A stretch of 64,000 bases of DNA from Bubalus kerabau (GCF_029407905.1 NC_073627.1:162941697-163005696), one strand, 5' to 3'; shown: positions 10,521 to 23,300, counted from the stretch's first letter. A program made the numbers and translations. The notes: generated from the sequence alone by a model not told the origin.

Positions 10521-10874
10521 AAAGGACTGGATGTAAACTGAGAGTTAACAGACTCAAGAGAGTGCATGGCTGCAGGCTTTAGCACAGGGACGGGGGAGGG
10601 TTTTGGGGGGCTGGTTAAAATGTCTCTTGCTTGCTCTTGGTTCTCAGTGTCATGGTAGGTGATGAGGCTGGGGGTTCACAGGACCTCCACCCGCCCGAGT
10701 CATCAGTTGCATCCAATCTGCCTTGGGTTCTCTCTGGCAGCTCCCCTCCCCAGGACCAGCTTAGACTCCCCTCTCCCCTAGTTGGACTGTTACCAAAAGA
10801 CCTGCCTCAGGCCTCAGGGGTCAGGGGACAAAGTGTACATTTTTTTTTTTTTTAATTTTTAAATTAAAAACAAA
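10521..10874. other. No gene recognised
   Basis: GC-rich intergenic sequence ending in an oligo-T run at about 10,838-10,853; nothing coding recognised. Confidence 0.4.
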
Positions 10875-11005
10875 ACACGGGGATTCCCCGGTGTCCAGTG
10901 GTTAGGACTCTGTGCTTCCACTGCAGGGGCACAAGTTTGCTCCCTGTTCATGGAGCTAAGTTCCCACATGCCATAAGGCAGCCAAAAAATAAAATGAAAC
11001 AAACA
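10875..11005 (+). mobile_element. CHR-type SINE, partial
   Basis: Sense head GGGGATTCCCCGGTGTCCAG, then TTAGGACTCTGTGCTTCCAC, ending in an A-rich tail. Confidence 0.8.
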
Positions 11006-11017
11006 AAAATCTTTCTC

Positions 11018-11305
11018 CGACTTCCCTGGTGGTCCAGGGGTTAAGAGTCTGCTTGGCAAAGCAGGGACAGGGATTCGATCCCTGCTCCGAGAAGATTCCA
11101 TATGCTTTGAGGCAACTAAGCTTCTGCACCACAACTTCTGAAGCCTGCGCTCTAGAGCCTGTACTCCACAACCAGAGAAGCCTCGGCAATAAGAAGCCTG
11201 CCCACCAGGACCAGAGAGCAGCCCCTGCTCTCCGCAACTAGAGAACAGCCAGTGCGCAGCAATGAAGACCTGGCACAGCCAGAAATAAATTAATTAATTA
11301 AAAAA
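11018..11305 (+). mobile_element. CHR-type SINE, near full length
   Basis: GACTTCCCTGGTGGTCCAGG head, then the body with repeated AACTAGAGAA/CAACCAGAGAA motifs and a TAAATTAATTAATTAAAA tail. Confidence 0.88.
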
Positions 11306-11329
11306 ATTTTTCCAAACAAAACCCCAAAT

Positions 11330-11720
11330 TTTCCTCAAGTCACACAGGGATTTATTGACTCTGGATGATCAGAACTCAGAGCTCTTAGTGGACATGTTGG
11401 TATTCTGGTCCACAATTAAAAAAAAGAAAAAAACAATCCAATACAGGGTCTGGCGGGGGGCACTGCTGTGACAAACAACACATACAAACGCTCTTCCCCA
11501 CCCTGGGCCCCCACCAGGCTTCTGAGGGGGTCAACTTCGAGAACACCTCCCAGGGCTGCCCAGCAGCCCAAGACAGATACCCTTGTTTCCAGTCTGTGAC
11601 ATTCTGACAGGAAGCAGGCCTGTGGTGCTTCCTGTCCAGAAAGCAAAGGCAGAGAGGGATTTAACTCCTTTTGGAACCAGGCTCACCTGTGAGTAGATTA
11701 TTCCTTTCAGTGGAAGAGGT
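11330..11720 (-). other. Possible 3' end of an unidentified minus-strand transcript
   Basis: On the minus strand a GC-rich, unique stretch ends with GAGTCAATAAATCCCTGTG, i.e. an AATAAA signal at about 11,351-11,356. It could be an unrecognised 3' UTR or retrocopy. I cannot assign a gene and see no convincing ORF. Confidence 0.25.
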
Positions 11721-12059
11721 TTTCATAATAAGGGTTCCTTTCTCTTTTATGTTGCATGACTAAATCTGAAAGGTGCTGTAACAGACTTTGATGGAACCTT
11801 TTTTTAAAAAGCAAACTATTTGTACTTGCCTTGCTGTCGTAAGTACTCACACCCTCGTAGGATAGAGAGCCCAGCACCAGTGAAGTATGGGGGACAGACT
11901 TGGGCTCGTGAACAGCAGTATGGAGTCCATGGGAAGAGCTCACACATATCAGAGACCCTCTGGGAGGTGAGAGGAAGAGTAGAAGAAGATACTGGGAACC
12001 CTGAGGAGTGAATGCTACCTTTTTAGGTACCATCAAAGGCAGTATGCTACCTTTTTAAA

Positions 12060-12590
12060 AATAGATTTTATTTAAATGCCAGTATTTATTGATTTGTCTG
12101 CCTTGGGTCTTTGTTTCAGCAGGGGGGATCTTCCTTCCATCCTGTGGGTTTCTTTCCTTGTAGTGCATGCACTCTCTAGTTGTGGAGGGCAGGACTCAGT
12201 AGTTGGGGGTGTGCCAGCTCAGTAGCTTGAGGCATGTGGGATTTTCGGGGAAGGCGATGGCACCCCGCTCCAGTACTCTTGCCTAGAAAATCCCATGGAC
12301 GGAGGAGCCTGGTAGGCTGCAGTCCATGGGGTCGCAAAGAGTTGGACACGACTGAGCGACTTCACTTTCAGTTTTCACTTTCATGCACTGGAGAAGGAAA
12401 TGGCAACCCACTCCAGTGTTCTTGCCTGGAGAATCCAATGGACGGGGGAGCCTAGTGGGCTGCCATCTATGGGGTCGCACAGAGTTGGACACGACTGAAG
12501 CGACTTAGCAGCATCAGGGGTCAAACTGGAGATCCCTGCATTGGAAGGCAGATTATTAACCACTGAAGCACCAGGGAAATCCTGATTTGG
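12060..12590 (-). mobile_element. CHR-type SINE split by a Bov-A2
   Basis: Antisense CHR sequence occupies 12,060-12,244 (GCCTTGGGTCTTTGTTTCAG) and resumes at 12,515-12,590 (GGCAGATTATTAACCACTGA). The Bov-A2 at 12,246-12,514 sits between the halves, so the CHR copy is older. Confidence 0.8.
12246..12514 (+). mobile_element. Bov-A2 SINE (two monomers)
   Basis: Two Bov-A monomers in sense orientation joined by TTCACTTTCAGTTTTCACTT; tail GCGACTTAGCAGCATC. Nested in a CHR SINE. Confidence 0.9.
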
Positions 12591-13005
12591 TAACTTGTTG
12601 ATCCTGGCAAACTAGGGAGATGGGACAGTCCAGGGTGACCTGGACCCTTCCCTGAGCCTGATGATAGGAAGTGCTGCATTGCCTCAATGTGAATGGTGAG
12701 CCCAGTTTGTGAAATCAGAGACATTCAGAGTTGTTAACATAAAATAGGACTTGGTGGATGTATTCATCTGCAAATAAAGTGTTTCAACTACATAGTCACA
12801 GCCAGGCCACCTTCTTTCTCCTGGATGCCACTTATATTGGGGCAGGGAGTTATTCACCAGACTCCAAAATGTTCTGTTGGGTAGAACTGCAGGTTTATAA
12901 AATAAAAGTGACAAAAGTAAACTTATAAACCGTGTTAATGATACTTCAGATCTTTGAAAAGTAGAGTTCACAACAGGAAAATACGGTGTGTATCCTTTGC
13001 CTTTG
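12591..13005. other. Upstream intergenic sequence
   Basis: No gene or repeat recognised between the nested SINEs and the next Bov-tA. Confidence 0.4.
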
Positions 13006-13215
13006 GGGGCTTCCCTGGTGACTCAGTGGTAAAGAATCCACCTGCCAACGCAGGAGACTTGAGTTCCATCCTTGGGTCGGGAAGATCCCCTGGAGAAGTG
13101 AATGGCAACCCACTCCAGTATTCTTACATGGGAAATCCCATGGACAGAGGAGCCTGGCGGGCCACAGTACATGGGCTCGCAAAAGAGTTGGCCATGACTT
13201 AGCAACTAAACAACA
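13006..13215 (+). mobile_element. Bov-tA SINE
   Basis: Full-length sense copy from GGGGCTTCCCTGGTGACTCA to TTAGCAACTAAACAACAA, about 0.7 kb upstream of the TNFRSF10-like first exon. Confidence 0.92.
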
Positions 13216-13769
13216 ATTCTTTGCCTTTAAATAAATACTTACTTATAATTCTGTAGTAAAGTGATTATTAACACTATTTATATGAGATAGGCCCAGGGCA
13301 AAAAGGTTCACCAGGTCTGTCTCATTTCCTAAGTACTTAAATCTCAGAAAGTGCAAGTGAGTCTGGCAACCTACTCATTTTTCTAACAATTCAAGATTTC
13401 TTAGTTGACCCATCACTCCCCTACAGTACAGTACAGGGCACCTCTTGGATCTCCTTCTTGGCTGTCCATGTTCTCTGGCCTCCTTGGGGCCCTGGTCAAT
13501 GAAGGGCGGGGCGGGGAGGAGCAGAAGCTGGGAGTGGGCAGAAGGCAGTAGTTAGAAGACAGGTGGTTCATTCCTTTTTTCAACCCGTGGGGCATTAGGA
13601 CCTGGCTGAAACGCAGATTCTGAGTCTCTCCGGCACGTGGGAGGTGCCCTGCCCCCGCCTCCCAAAGGCACGGACCTGCCTGGTGCTGAATGAAAAACCG
13701 GGTCACATGCTGTTCGCTGGCGGAAATGCCCCTTTTGGTAAAGCCCGGGCTCCTCTCCTGAGCCACGCG

Positions 13770-13842
13770 TGATTGGTTGGAAGCAAGCACTGGCTCATTC
13801 GCTACCGCGGGTGACGCGATCCCAGGGCGGGGTGGTATAAAA
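13770..13842 (+). promoter_or_regulatory. Promoter of the TNFRSF10-like gene
   Basis: An inverted CCAAT (GATTGGTTGG, 13,771-13,780), a GC box (CAGGGCGGGG, about 13,823-13,832) and a TATA box (TATAAAA, 13,836-13,842) stand in the usual order about 90-160 bp before the first ATG. They are embedded in CpG-dense sequence. Transcription would start near 13,865; I infer this from TATA spacing only. Confidence 0.7.
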
Positions 13843-14330
13843 GTAGAGGCACGCTCAGATTAAACAGCAGAGCTCCCCTCCGCGCAGCTCGCAGGGGTAA
13901 TCTCGCGCCCCACGAAACACACTTTCATTTCTGATGGCTCTGGAGGCTGTCACCCCGCGGCAACCTGGACAGCGAACGCTCCCCGACCGCACCGTGCAGC
14001 GGGGACAGAGGGCAGCGGCCGCCTCGAGCTCCCGGGCAGGGTGCACCCAGGGCCCCAGGCCTCGACTCCGGGGCCCCTGGGCTCTCATCTTCACCGTCTT
14101 GGGTGTCTTGCTGTTGGTGAGTTCCCGCCGCGAGTCCTGGCTCCAAAAGGCGCTCTTGGTGGCCCGGAAAAGGCCCGGGCGCGCCTGGCTGGGCAAATCC
14201 TGGCAGGACCCGCCCGGCCAAGTCCAATACGCGGCGTGTTGGTGGGGGGCGCTAGAGTACGGATCCCTGGCGTCTACTTGCTGCCTGGAAGATCTGGCTC
14301 CTTGGAGAACCTGACCTCTGGATTGGCTCC
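13800..14330. promoter_or_regulatory. CpG island over exon 1
   Basis: CG dinucleotides are far denser here than anywhere else in the window (for example CCGCGG, GACGCGAT, GGGCGCGCC). The island covers the promoter, exon 1 and the start of intron 1, as expected for an active promoter. Confidence 0.75.
13934..14116 (+). CDS. TNFRSF10-like: TNFRSF10-like exon 1 (signal peptide)
   Basis: Sixty-one codons from the first ATG downstream of the TATA box to CTGTTG|GTGAG. Polar, arginine-rich residues 1-48 precede the hydrophobic run WALIFTVLGVLLLV. Where human TNFRSF10B begins (MEQRGQ), this sequence reads TVQRGQ with GTG in place of ATG, so translation presumably starts 20 codons earlier. The long N-terminus resembles TNFRSF10A. 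Confidence 0.82.
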
Positions 14331-17300
14331 AGGCCCAGCGAGCATCAGATCGTCATTTCTTTCCTTTCCCTTCCCTTTTCCCTCTGCCGACCCTCCTCAC
14401 TCTTTTCTCTCTCTTTTGCTATTTTGCACTGCATGTATCTTCTAAAACCTGTCCTTTGTAAATCATTAAGTGTAGGCTCCATCTTCCCCCCTCCACTTGC
14501 CTTAAGCACCCTTAACATTTCCTTTTCTCTGAAAGGAGAACAACTTCAAAATTGCTTCCAGCTCCTTACACTTTATGAATAGAAACCACCAATCAACTCA
14601 GCTTGGGTCAGATTCTCACCACTTTCTTTCAGAGGGGAGTTGGAGGCTCTGGGTGTGGTTCAGCGCTGCTGCTGCTGCTGCTGCTAAGTCGCTTCACTCC
14701 TGTCCAACTCTGTGCGACCCCATAGACGGCAGCCCACCAGGCTTTCCCGTCCCTGAGTGTGCATTTTTAAGAAACTCACCATGGGGAAAAATGTGCACAC
14801 TTGGCACCGCTTTCTTGCATTGTTTGAGGCTCTTTTCAAAGCTGCTTAGAGGGTCAAAGAAAAAAAAAAATTAAGGGTCTAACAAAGTTACAGAAATCGT
14901 GAAAATATGCATCTTTCATTGAACAAATTAGTACCAAAAATCTGGAAAGAAATAGCATTTTGTATTCACAAGAAGTCTAGAATTCGTTTTTAAAGTATCG
15001 GTTTGTAATAGGTAGGACTCATGTTGAACACTACTTGATGAATGGGTCTGGGTGCCATGTCAAGTATCCAGGGTAGCCATGTGCATTGTCTGTTGGGTAA
15101 CTCCTTAGAAGTGGAATTGCTGGGTCAGTGGGTTAGATGATTTTACACTTTTGCCTAGATAATGACAAACTGTTCTCCCAAAGAAGACTGGACCATTTTA
15201 AGTCACACCAGGAATCCACAACGGTGCCCTATTTCCCTGCACCCTTGCACACTGAGCTCAAACAGTAAAGGATCTGCCTGTGATGCAGGAGACCAGGGTT
15301 CGATCCCTGGGTTGGGAAGTTCCTATGGAGAAGGGAATGGCAATCCACTCCAGTACTCTTGCCTGGAGAATTCCACAGACAGAGAAGCCTGGCGGGCTAC
15401 AGTCCATGGGATTGCAAAGAGTCGGAGACACTGAGCGACTAACGCACGCAGGCACTTGCACACTGAACTTTAACACTTTCCCAGTCTAAGAAGTAAAGAT
15501 GGGGCACCATAGTGTCATAGTTTTGATTCTTCCATTCCAGTAGAGTGTTTCAAGGATCCATGAGATTGCTGAGACTGGGAGTGGATAACCAGGAGACCCC
15601 AGGTTAGGACATAGGGGAGGGCACAAAAATTCAGACAATAAAAGAGCTAACAAAAATCTTTACACAAATTCTTTCGGACAATAGGAGTTCTTCACTAGTT
15701 CTTCTAAGGCCAACATAACCCTAATACCTAAACCTAACAGAAACATTTGAAAAGAAGAAAAAATACTTTTAAATACCCTTCCTAAAAACAGAGGCAAAAT
15801 TCCTTTACAAAGCAAATAGTTAACTAAATTCTAGATCTTTAAAAACTATGGCAGAAACCATCACATAAAGTAACTATCCTCTAATTAAAAATTTAAAACA
15901 CACACACACAAACCAGTGTAAAGGAGAAAAGCTGTATGAACAGCTTAACAGATGCAGAAAAAGAATTTGAACTGACACTTAACCCCCTGTAATGAAAAGG
16001 GGAAAGTGTTAGTTGCTCAATCGTGTCCCAACAATTTGCAACCCCATGGACTGTAGCCTGCCAGGCTCATCTGTCCATGGAATTCTCTAGGCAAGAATAC
16101 TGGAGTGGATTGCCATTCCCTTCTCCAGGGCATCTTCCTGACGCAGGGATTGAACCTGGGTCTCCTGCATTGCAGGCAGATTCTTTACTGTCAGAAAAAA
16201 GTCTCATTTTATCAGGGTAGAAAGGACCTTCCTCCATATGATGAAGGCCACTCCCTCTTGGAGTCACATTAGAGACTAGAATAACTGAGGAAGGGGCATG
16301 AGGGAATGTGTTGAAGCAAGCTAATTTCCATGATCTAGATAGAGGGTTTGGATTTCCCAAGTGTATGCATTAAAAAAAAAAAAAAAAAAGAAAACTCTTT
16401 GAATGGTACCCTTAAGATTGTGCATGTCTTTCTTTGGAAATCTTAACATTGAAGTAAACTGTAAAGAAATATTGAGCTCGAGTTACTGACATAATGTCGA
16501 TGTATTAAGAGTTGCAGATATGAATTTCATCATAAAAATAAGACACTTAGAATGGCCAGAGGGGGATGGATAGAGAAAGAAATATGTGATACACCTAAGT
16601 TACAGAACTTAGGTGCTGAGCATGTAAGAGTTTAGTGAATGAATCTTAGAACTTTGTTGGATGTTTGAAACTGTTCGTAACAAAACAATGAGGGAGAGAG
16701 TCTGTGAGAGGAGAACCAGGGAAGAAAGGAAGGCATAGGATTGTGAGGGCCGGGAAAGGAGAGTCCACCAATTTGGGGTGACTCAGAGGAGGCCCAGACT
16801 GGGGAAGGGATGATTAGGGGACACATATGAGCTTAGCTGTCCCCAAATACTTAACAGGTGGCATTTTATCTTGTTTAGATCCAGGCAGTTGAACTGGGCT
16901 CAACATAAGCTGTTTCCACTTCAACTTTGTTTTTCTTTCTTTTTTTTCCTCTTCATGTCACTTTCTACTTTAAATCACTCCCAGATTAAGTTACAAAACT
17001 ATACAAAACCCTTTGTTTCCTGTATCATCTGAAACATAGCTGCTGACATGACAGATCCCATGACTGGACACTTGAATATATATTTCCCACAAATGAGGAC
17101 AGTCTTCCCCCAAATGACAATACAATCCTGAACATCAGAACACTATCATCAACACATTAATCCTGGTGGAAGCCTCAGGCTCCAGTGATTTCAGACTGGC
17201 CCCATTGTGTCATTTTTAGCACAGCTGCTAACTGCTGCTGCTAAGTCGCTTCAGTCGTGTCCGACTCTGTGCGACCCCATAGACGGCAGCCCATCAGGCT

Positions 17301-20300
17301 CCCCCGTCCCTAGGGTTCTCCAGGCAAGAACACTGGAATGGGTTGCCATTTCCTTCTCCAATGCATGAAAGCGAAAAGTGAAAGTGAAGTCGCTCAGTCG
17401 TGTCTGACTGTTAGCGACCCCATGGACTGCAGCCCACCAGGCTCCTCCATCCATGGGATTTTCCAGGCAGGAGTACTGGAGTGGGGTGCCATTGCCTTCT
17501 CTGTTTTAGCACAGAGACTTGGCTAAAAGCCCTGTATTGCTATTTCTTCTTTCTCCATGTGATTCTGGTATTTTGTGGAACACTGACAGCTTCCTTTTGG
17601 GGACCGCTTGTTGGATTAAAGCCACAAATCCATTACTCAGTATGTGATTCTATATCCTGATTATGAAAAATTGTATGCATGACAGAACCCTCATTTGTGA
17701 AAATGTGTGTGTGTGTGTGTGTGCATGCACATGTGAGAAAGAAAGAGAGAGCCTGAGAGTATTCACACATATGGTCAAATAGAAGTCAAGACACAAAATA
17801 ATGGATGTTTTCTCTAATCAAGGGGATCTCTATGGTTTCTGTATTCTTATAAAAAAAATTTTCCTTGCCCATACTTTCTGGGCTTCCCAGGTGGTGCTAG
17901 TGGTAAAGAACCAGCCTGCCAACACAGGAGATGCAAGAGACTGAAGTTTGATCCCTGGGTCGGGAAGATCCCCTGGAGGAGGAAATGGCAGCTCACTCCA
18001 AAATTCCTGCTGGGAGAATCCCATGGACAGAGGAGCCTGATGGGCTACAGTCCATGGGGTTGCAAAGAGTTGGACGTATCTGAGCACATACTTTCTGGAA
18101 TAAACATATTTTAAGAGGAAGGAATACAGGGGAAAATTAAATGTACGTTACTTGCTGGCACAAAAGGCCAAAGAACAAATATGAATGAGAGTTCAGAGCT
18201 GGGAAGAAAGGTCCCAGTTCTGTTTCATTTGCAGGTAGTGGTCAAGGAAATGGGGGGTGGATCCTAGAAGGGGTGAGAGTGTGGAAGCCACTCATGCCTG
18301 TCCCTGCTTTGTCTCCATAGGTCAAACCTGCTTCAGCCATGTCTGTAAGGAAGGATGAAATTCACCAGCAGTCATCAGCCCCACTGGAACGGAGCCCCCA
18401 GCAGAACTTATGTCCACCAGGTAGATTCTAAGACTGGTCTCCAACCCTTGTCTTCATGTCTGTGTATTTATTTTTGGCTGTGCTGAGGCTTTGTTGCTGC
18501 ACGGGCTCTCTCTGGTTGTGGAGAGTGGGGCCTGCTCTCCAGTTGCGGTACTTGAGCTTCTCCCTGGGGGGCTTCTCCTGCTGCAGAGCACAGGCTCTCG
18601 GGTGCATGGGCTGCAGTAGTTGCAGCCTGTGTGCTCAGTGGTTGTGGCTCCCGAGCTGTAGAGTGCAGGCTCAGTATTTGTGACACGTGGGCTTAGCTGC
18701 TCTGCAGCAGGTGGGATCTTCCCAGACCAGGGATCGAACCCATGTATTCTGCATAGGCAGGCAGATTCTTTACCACTGAGCCACCAGGGAAGCCCCTGAC
18801 CTTTCTTTTTACTGTTTAATGTGCCAGCTATGAGTGTGACTTGGATGTGTGGCTTGTAATATATTTCTGTTGGCAGTGCTGGTCTAGGGTATGTGGTAGA
18901 TGAAGAATCAAAAGATGAGAGCCCGGTTGAGGAGAGTTCCCCTTGTGGATTCCACAGATGGCCAAAAGAGGCCTCCGCAGCCACACTGCCAGCCTCAGGG
19001 AATCCTGCGGGGATTTTCTCACCAGTTTTTCCCTTCCTTCCCAGGATTCTATATGGAAGAAGCCATTGGAGGTTGTGCCCCATGCACCGATGGGATAGAC
19101 TACACCAGTCATTCAAACACCCTCCCTTCTTGCTTACCTTGCACGACTTGCAAATCAGGTACAGAGCCTGTGGTCCCCCATGCCTGCAGTTAGAGTGCTG
19201 GGTGACGAGATGGGATTTAAATGGGACGAGGAGTCAGAGACCTGATTTCCAGCCCAGCTAAGTCTTCATCCTGTCTTAGGTCAGTAGAATAATGAAAACA
19301 GAAGTTATTTGCATAACGCATGCCAACTGGTAGGGAAGTCTTTCAGAACATCAGCTGGAAAGAGGAGAATAACGTGTCCCTTGATGGAGGGGGCTGGATG
19401 GTAAGAGTGCAGAAGGCCTGGGGGAGTGGGGCAGGGCTGGGTTTGAGCTGTGTGATGTGTCTGATCCTGGGCCAGGCTCCTGCAAGCGCCATGCCCTCTG
19501 CTCTGGGGTCTCAGCCTCTCTCAGCCTTCATGACCTGAGGTCCCTCTGCCTCTCCAGCAGGCATCACCCGTTGGGACATCACCCAAGGTTTCCTCTCCAT
19601 CCACAGCATCTCAGATTACACCTCACCCCAGCCCACTTCTTGCTCCTCATTTGTGATCTAAAACATTTTTCTTCCCAACCCTGATGCAATCTGTAATGAT
19701 GCACAGTGCCTTTTGTATGCCTCTGTTGGTGACAGGTGAACAGTGGCTGTTCTATGGATGCTGTATGTGTGTTGCTACAGAAAATGACCCCAAAATTATT
19801 TAAGAAAAAAAAAAGATTAATTCATTTATTTTTGGCTGTTCTGGGTCTTTGTTGCGGAACAAGGGCTTTCTCTAGTTGTGGTGAGGGGGACTGCTCCTTG
19901 TTGCTTCTCATCGTGGTGCACAGGCCCTAGAGCACAGGATCAGTAGTTGTGGCACACGGGCTTAGCTGCCCCGCAACATGTGGGGTCTTCCCAGACCAGG
20001 GATGGAACCTGTGTCCCCTGCTTTAATTTAACAGGCGGATTCTTAGCCACTGGACCACCCAGCAAGCCCTCCGAATTACTTCTTCAACTGAGTGGATGGA
20101 GATCTGGGTGGTGAAGAAGGGTTGAGAGACATATGAGGGAAACACACCCTCAAAACCTTATCTTTGGTCTCTAGGAGAAGAAGAAAAAAATGGCTGCACC
20201 CCGACCAAGGACACTGAGTGTCAGTGCAAACCTGGCACTTTCCGTGGAGAAGATGCACCTGAATTCTGTCAAAAATGCAGCACCGGGTGAGACACAGGAG

Positions 20301-23300
20301 CCTAGGGGGGCTTCCAACCCACAGGAGACCCGAGTTTCCTTGTACCCATTTCTCTTTCCTGCTTCCGTGAAGCCCCTCCCACCTCCCAGAGCTCCCTTGT
20401 GCCTGTGGGGTCTCCTGAGCCTGCAGCAGTGCTCCCTACCACCACTGTTTGTCCTGCACGGCTTTCCCGGTGGCCCCTTCCCACGTCTCCTCGGGAGGGG
20501 CCTAGAAAGACCGAAGTGCTGACAGCAGACAGAAGTCATGAGGAGACCATGAGTGCGCTCCTTCAAGGTTCCTATAAAACTGGAGCCAACTCGACAGGCC
20601 TCACACCCAGCCCCTTGTTCCCCAGTAGCACCTGAATCTTTCCTATTTGGGGACTCGGTGGCCAATAGTAATTCACTATCCTCTGATGCTCCAGTGTTGG
20701 CTGAGATTGGTAGGAAGAGTCAACAGGTGGATGAGAGGGCCTTATATTCCAATTTAACTGGAGGATGAGTCAAACTTGTGACTCTTGACCTGGATGAGGC
20801 CCCCCCCACCCCGCACAGAGCTTCCCGTGCAGCCCAGAGAAGCCAGGCGGGCCTTGCAGAGGAAGCCCAGCTCCTGAAGGGCAGCTCTGAACACTCAGTA
20901 GGAGCCCGGGAGCCGCAGTACACAATCCTGGATCGTTCTCCCGCCCAGGGATGGGGAGTGAGGGGACCCTCCCCTGCAGACAGCAAGAGCCTGTCTCCCC
21001 TCCACTGTCTTGTCAGGGGACCCAGGACGGGAGGCTGCCCCCTCTTTCTCCTCATCCAGCCAGCTGTCCCTGATGGGTCCCCCTGTGTCTGTACCCAGGT
21101 GCCCTGATGGGAAGGTCATGGTCATGAAATGTACCCCCTGGAGCAACATCAAGTGTGTGGACCAAGAATCAAGTACCCTGACCCATGGGGAGGCCCCAGT
21201 TCCTGGAGAGCTAGCAACCATGAGCCAGAGACTACCCATCACTCCCTCTCCCTCATCAGGCCCTTCAAGGCTGGTGATTAAAATTGTATGTGTAATTGCC
21301 GCTGTCCTAATCGGATGTGTATGGTGCTACTTTACAGGTGAGGTTCTAGAAGGGAAGGAGGTGCTGGCTCCCTCCTCCATCTCCCCAATCCTCCTGTTCC
21401 TCCTGGCTTGTCTCTGATCTTGTTCCCCAGGAAACCCCTCCTCCTCCCACCTCACCTGGTCCTACAAAACTGATCACATTGGGCCCCCAACTCAGCTGAC
21501 GGTCCCCTCTTCCCCCTGGCTGAGTCTGGTGGGAGGAGGCAGGAGAAGAGGGTGGTTCAGTAGCACTGCACAGAGATTTTACATGGGTTTCATTTTACTT
21601 CATTTTCTCCCTTCTCTTCTCCTCCCTGAGGGTTCTCCAGATTCAGAATATCCCACTTGCAGTCACAGGCCCGGGGTTGTTTGTTCAGTGTCTGAGCCCC
21701 CACCCTGCACCCTGTCCCTAGGAAGGGAGGTGCGGCAAGAGTGCCCTCCCCACCACTCAGTGGATGTCTCTTCTCTTCTAGGTCTCTTTAATGAGTGCTG
21801 GCACAAGGTGATCGGTTTCTCCAGCATCTGGTGGCCTCAGACCCTCAGTAACTGCATCACAACAAAGCCCAGGGTGGACACGGTCCCCGGTGTGTCCTAT
21901 GCTGTTGTCCCTGAGTCTCTCAACTGGCCTGGGGGCTCTAGGCTGAATGTAGAAGGGAGACTGGCCTGCTGAGAGCTGTCCTAAGGCTGGTTGGCAGCGC
22001 TGGCCCTGTCCTTACTGTTTGAGACACCCTCACTCTGTAGCCCTGGGGCGTGGGGGGTGTCAGGCAGGGGTGCTCAGTTCCCCTTAGCATCACACCAGAG
22101 TCTGGGTGCCATCAGCAGAGCCCAGATGTGCTGAGTCTATGCCCACTTGGGCACAGCACAGGTGTAGGTGGGAAGGCAGAACCTACTGCGTCCCCTCAGA
22201 AGCTGTAGGGGTTTGTGGGTTTGTGACTCCTGGGTCAGTGCCTTGCTTTTTCAAGGCCCTTTTCTGGCACTTATGTCCCCCAGGAAGGTCTGGGGCTCTG
22301 GACCATGCACACAACAACAGGCTGACCAATGGAGATTGACTTTCCATTCTGGTCCCTTGGCAGAAAAAGAAGCTGCAGGAAACAACGCCCAGTCCCGAGA
22401 TGCAGCAAGCAGACTGCCTGTTGGTGAGTGTGGGGCTCTGGCCCTTCTGCTTGCTTGGGACTGTGGTAGAGACAGGGAGAGGCAGTGGGTCAGGTCTCCT
22501 CTTCTCTGGGGAGGTGGTGATGGAGGGAGACCGGGGCATGGAGGGAAGGGAGCCCACCCCCTGCTCTGGAGAGAGACCAGGGCATGGAGGGGAAGGGAGC
22601 CCACCCCCTGTTCTGGTCCACTGGCAGCTCTGATGCTACTTCTCATCTGTCTTGTCACCACATCCCTCGTCTAGAACAGGGCAGGCGAAGGGTAATCACT
22701 CCTCCCATGACTGACCCAGTGATGGAGTCAGAGCTACATAATAATTTTCTATGTGACTGTTACATACTTTTAAGCCATTCCTCATCATAGTGGGAATTTC
22801 ACATTTATTTCAAAAGTATTGTTAAGTTGAATCTACTTGAAGTAAAATTTCTTTGTCAACATATAGAAGTATTTTCACTATGTGTATGTGTGTGTACATA
22901 TATATATATGTATGTATGAGGAGGGCATGGCAACCCACTCCAGTATTCTTGCCTGGAGAATCCCCATGGACAGAGGAGCCCAGCAGGCTACAGCCCATGG
23001 GGTCGCAAAGAGTCAGACATGACTGAGTGACTAAACATACGTATATTATATATGTATACATACACACACACACACACACACAGAGACGTTTACAATTTGG
23101 GGTCATATCATTTCAATAGTTTTGAGGTTTTTGAGTTTTACCTTAATTTATAAATTAATCTAGGAGGAATTGAGATCTTTTAGCTATTCTATATTTTTCT
23201 TATGAAAAGAGTTAGCATTTTAAGTTAAGAGTTTTATAATACCTCAACTCCATGTGTGTTTTCCTTTGGTAAATTGCTCATTTCTTGTTGAGGCTGTATC

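Noticed and set aside
18454..19116. A 220-codon minus-strand open frame, the longest in the window
   Set aside because: It is antisense to receptor exon 3 and runs through a CHR-type SINE; no family signature.
21782..21892. A longer exon after the transmembrane exon, with donor CCCCG|GTGTGT
   Set aside because: It would put the next two exons out of the homology-supported frame and hit a TGA early in the SQRRR exon; kept only as a possible alternative.
22168..22674. A 168-codon plus-strand open frame overlapping a receptor exon
   Set aside because: It reads through intron sequence on both sides of the 60-nt exon, and part of it is a 45-bp tandem duplication.
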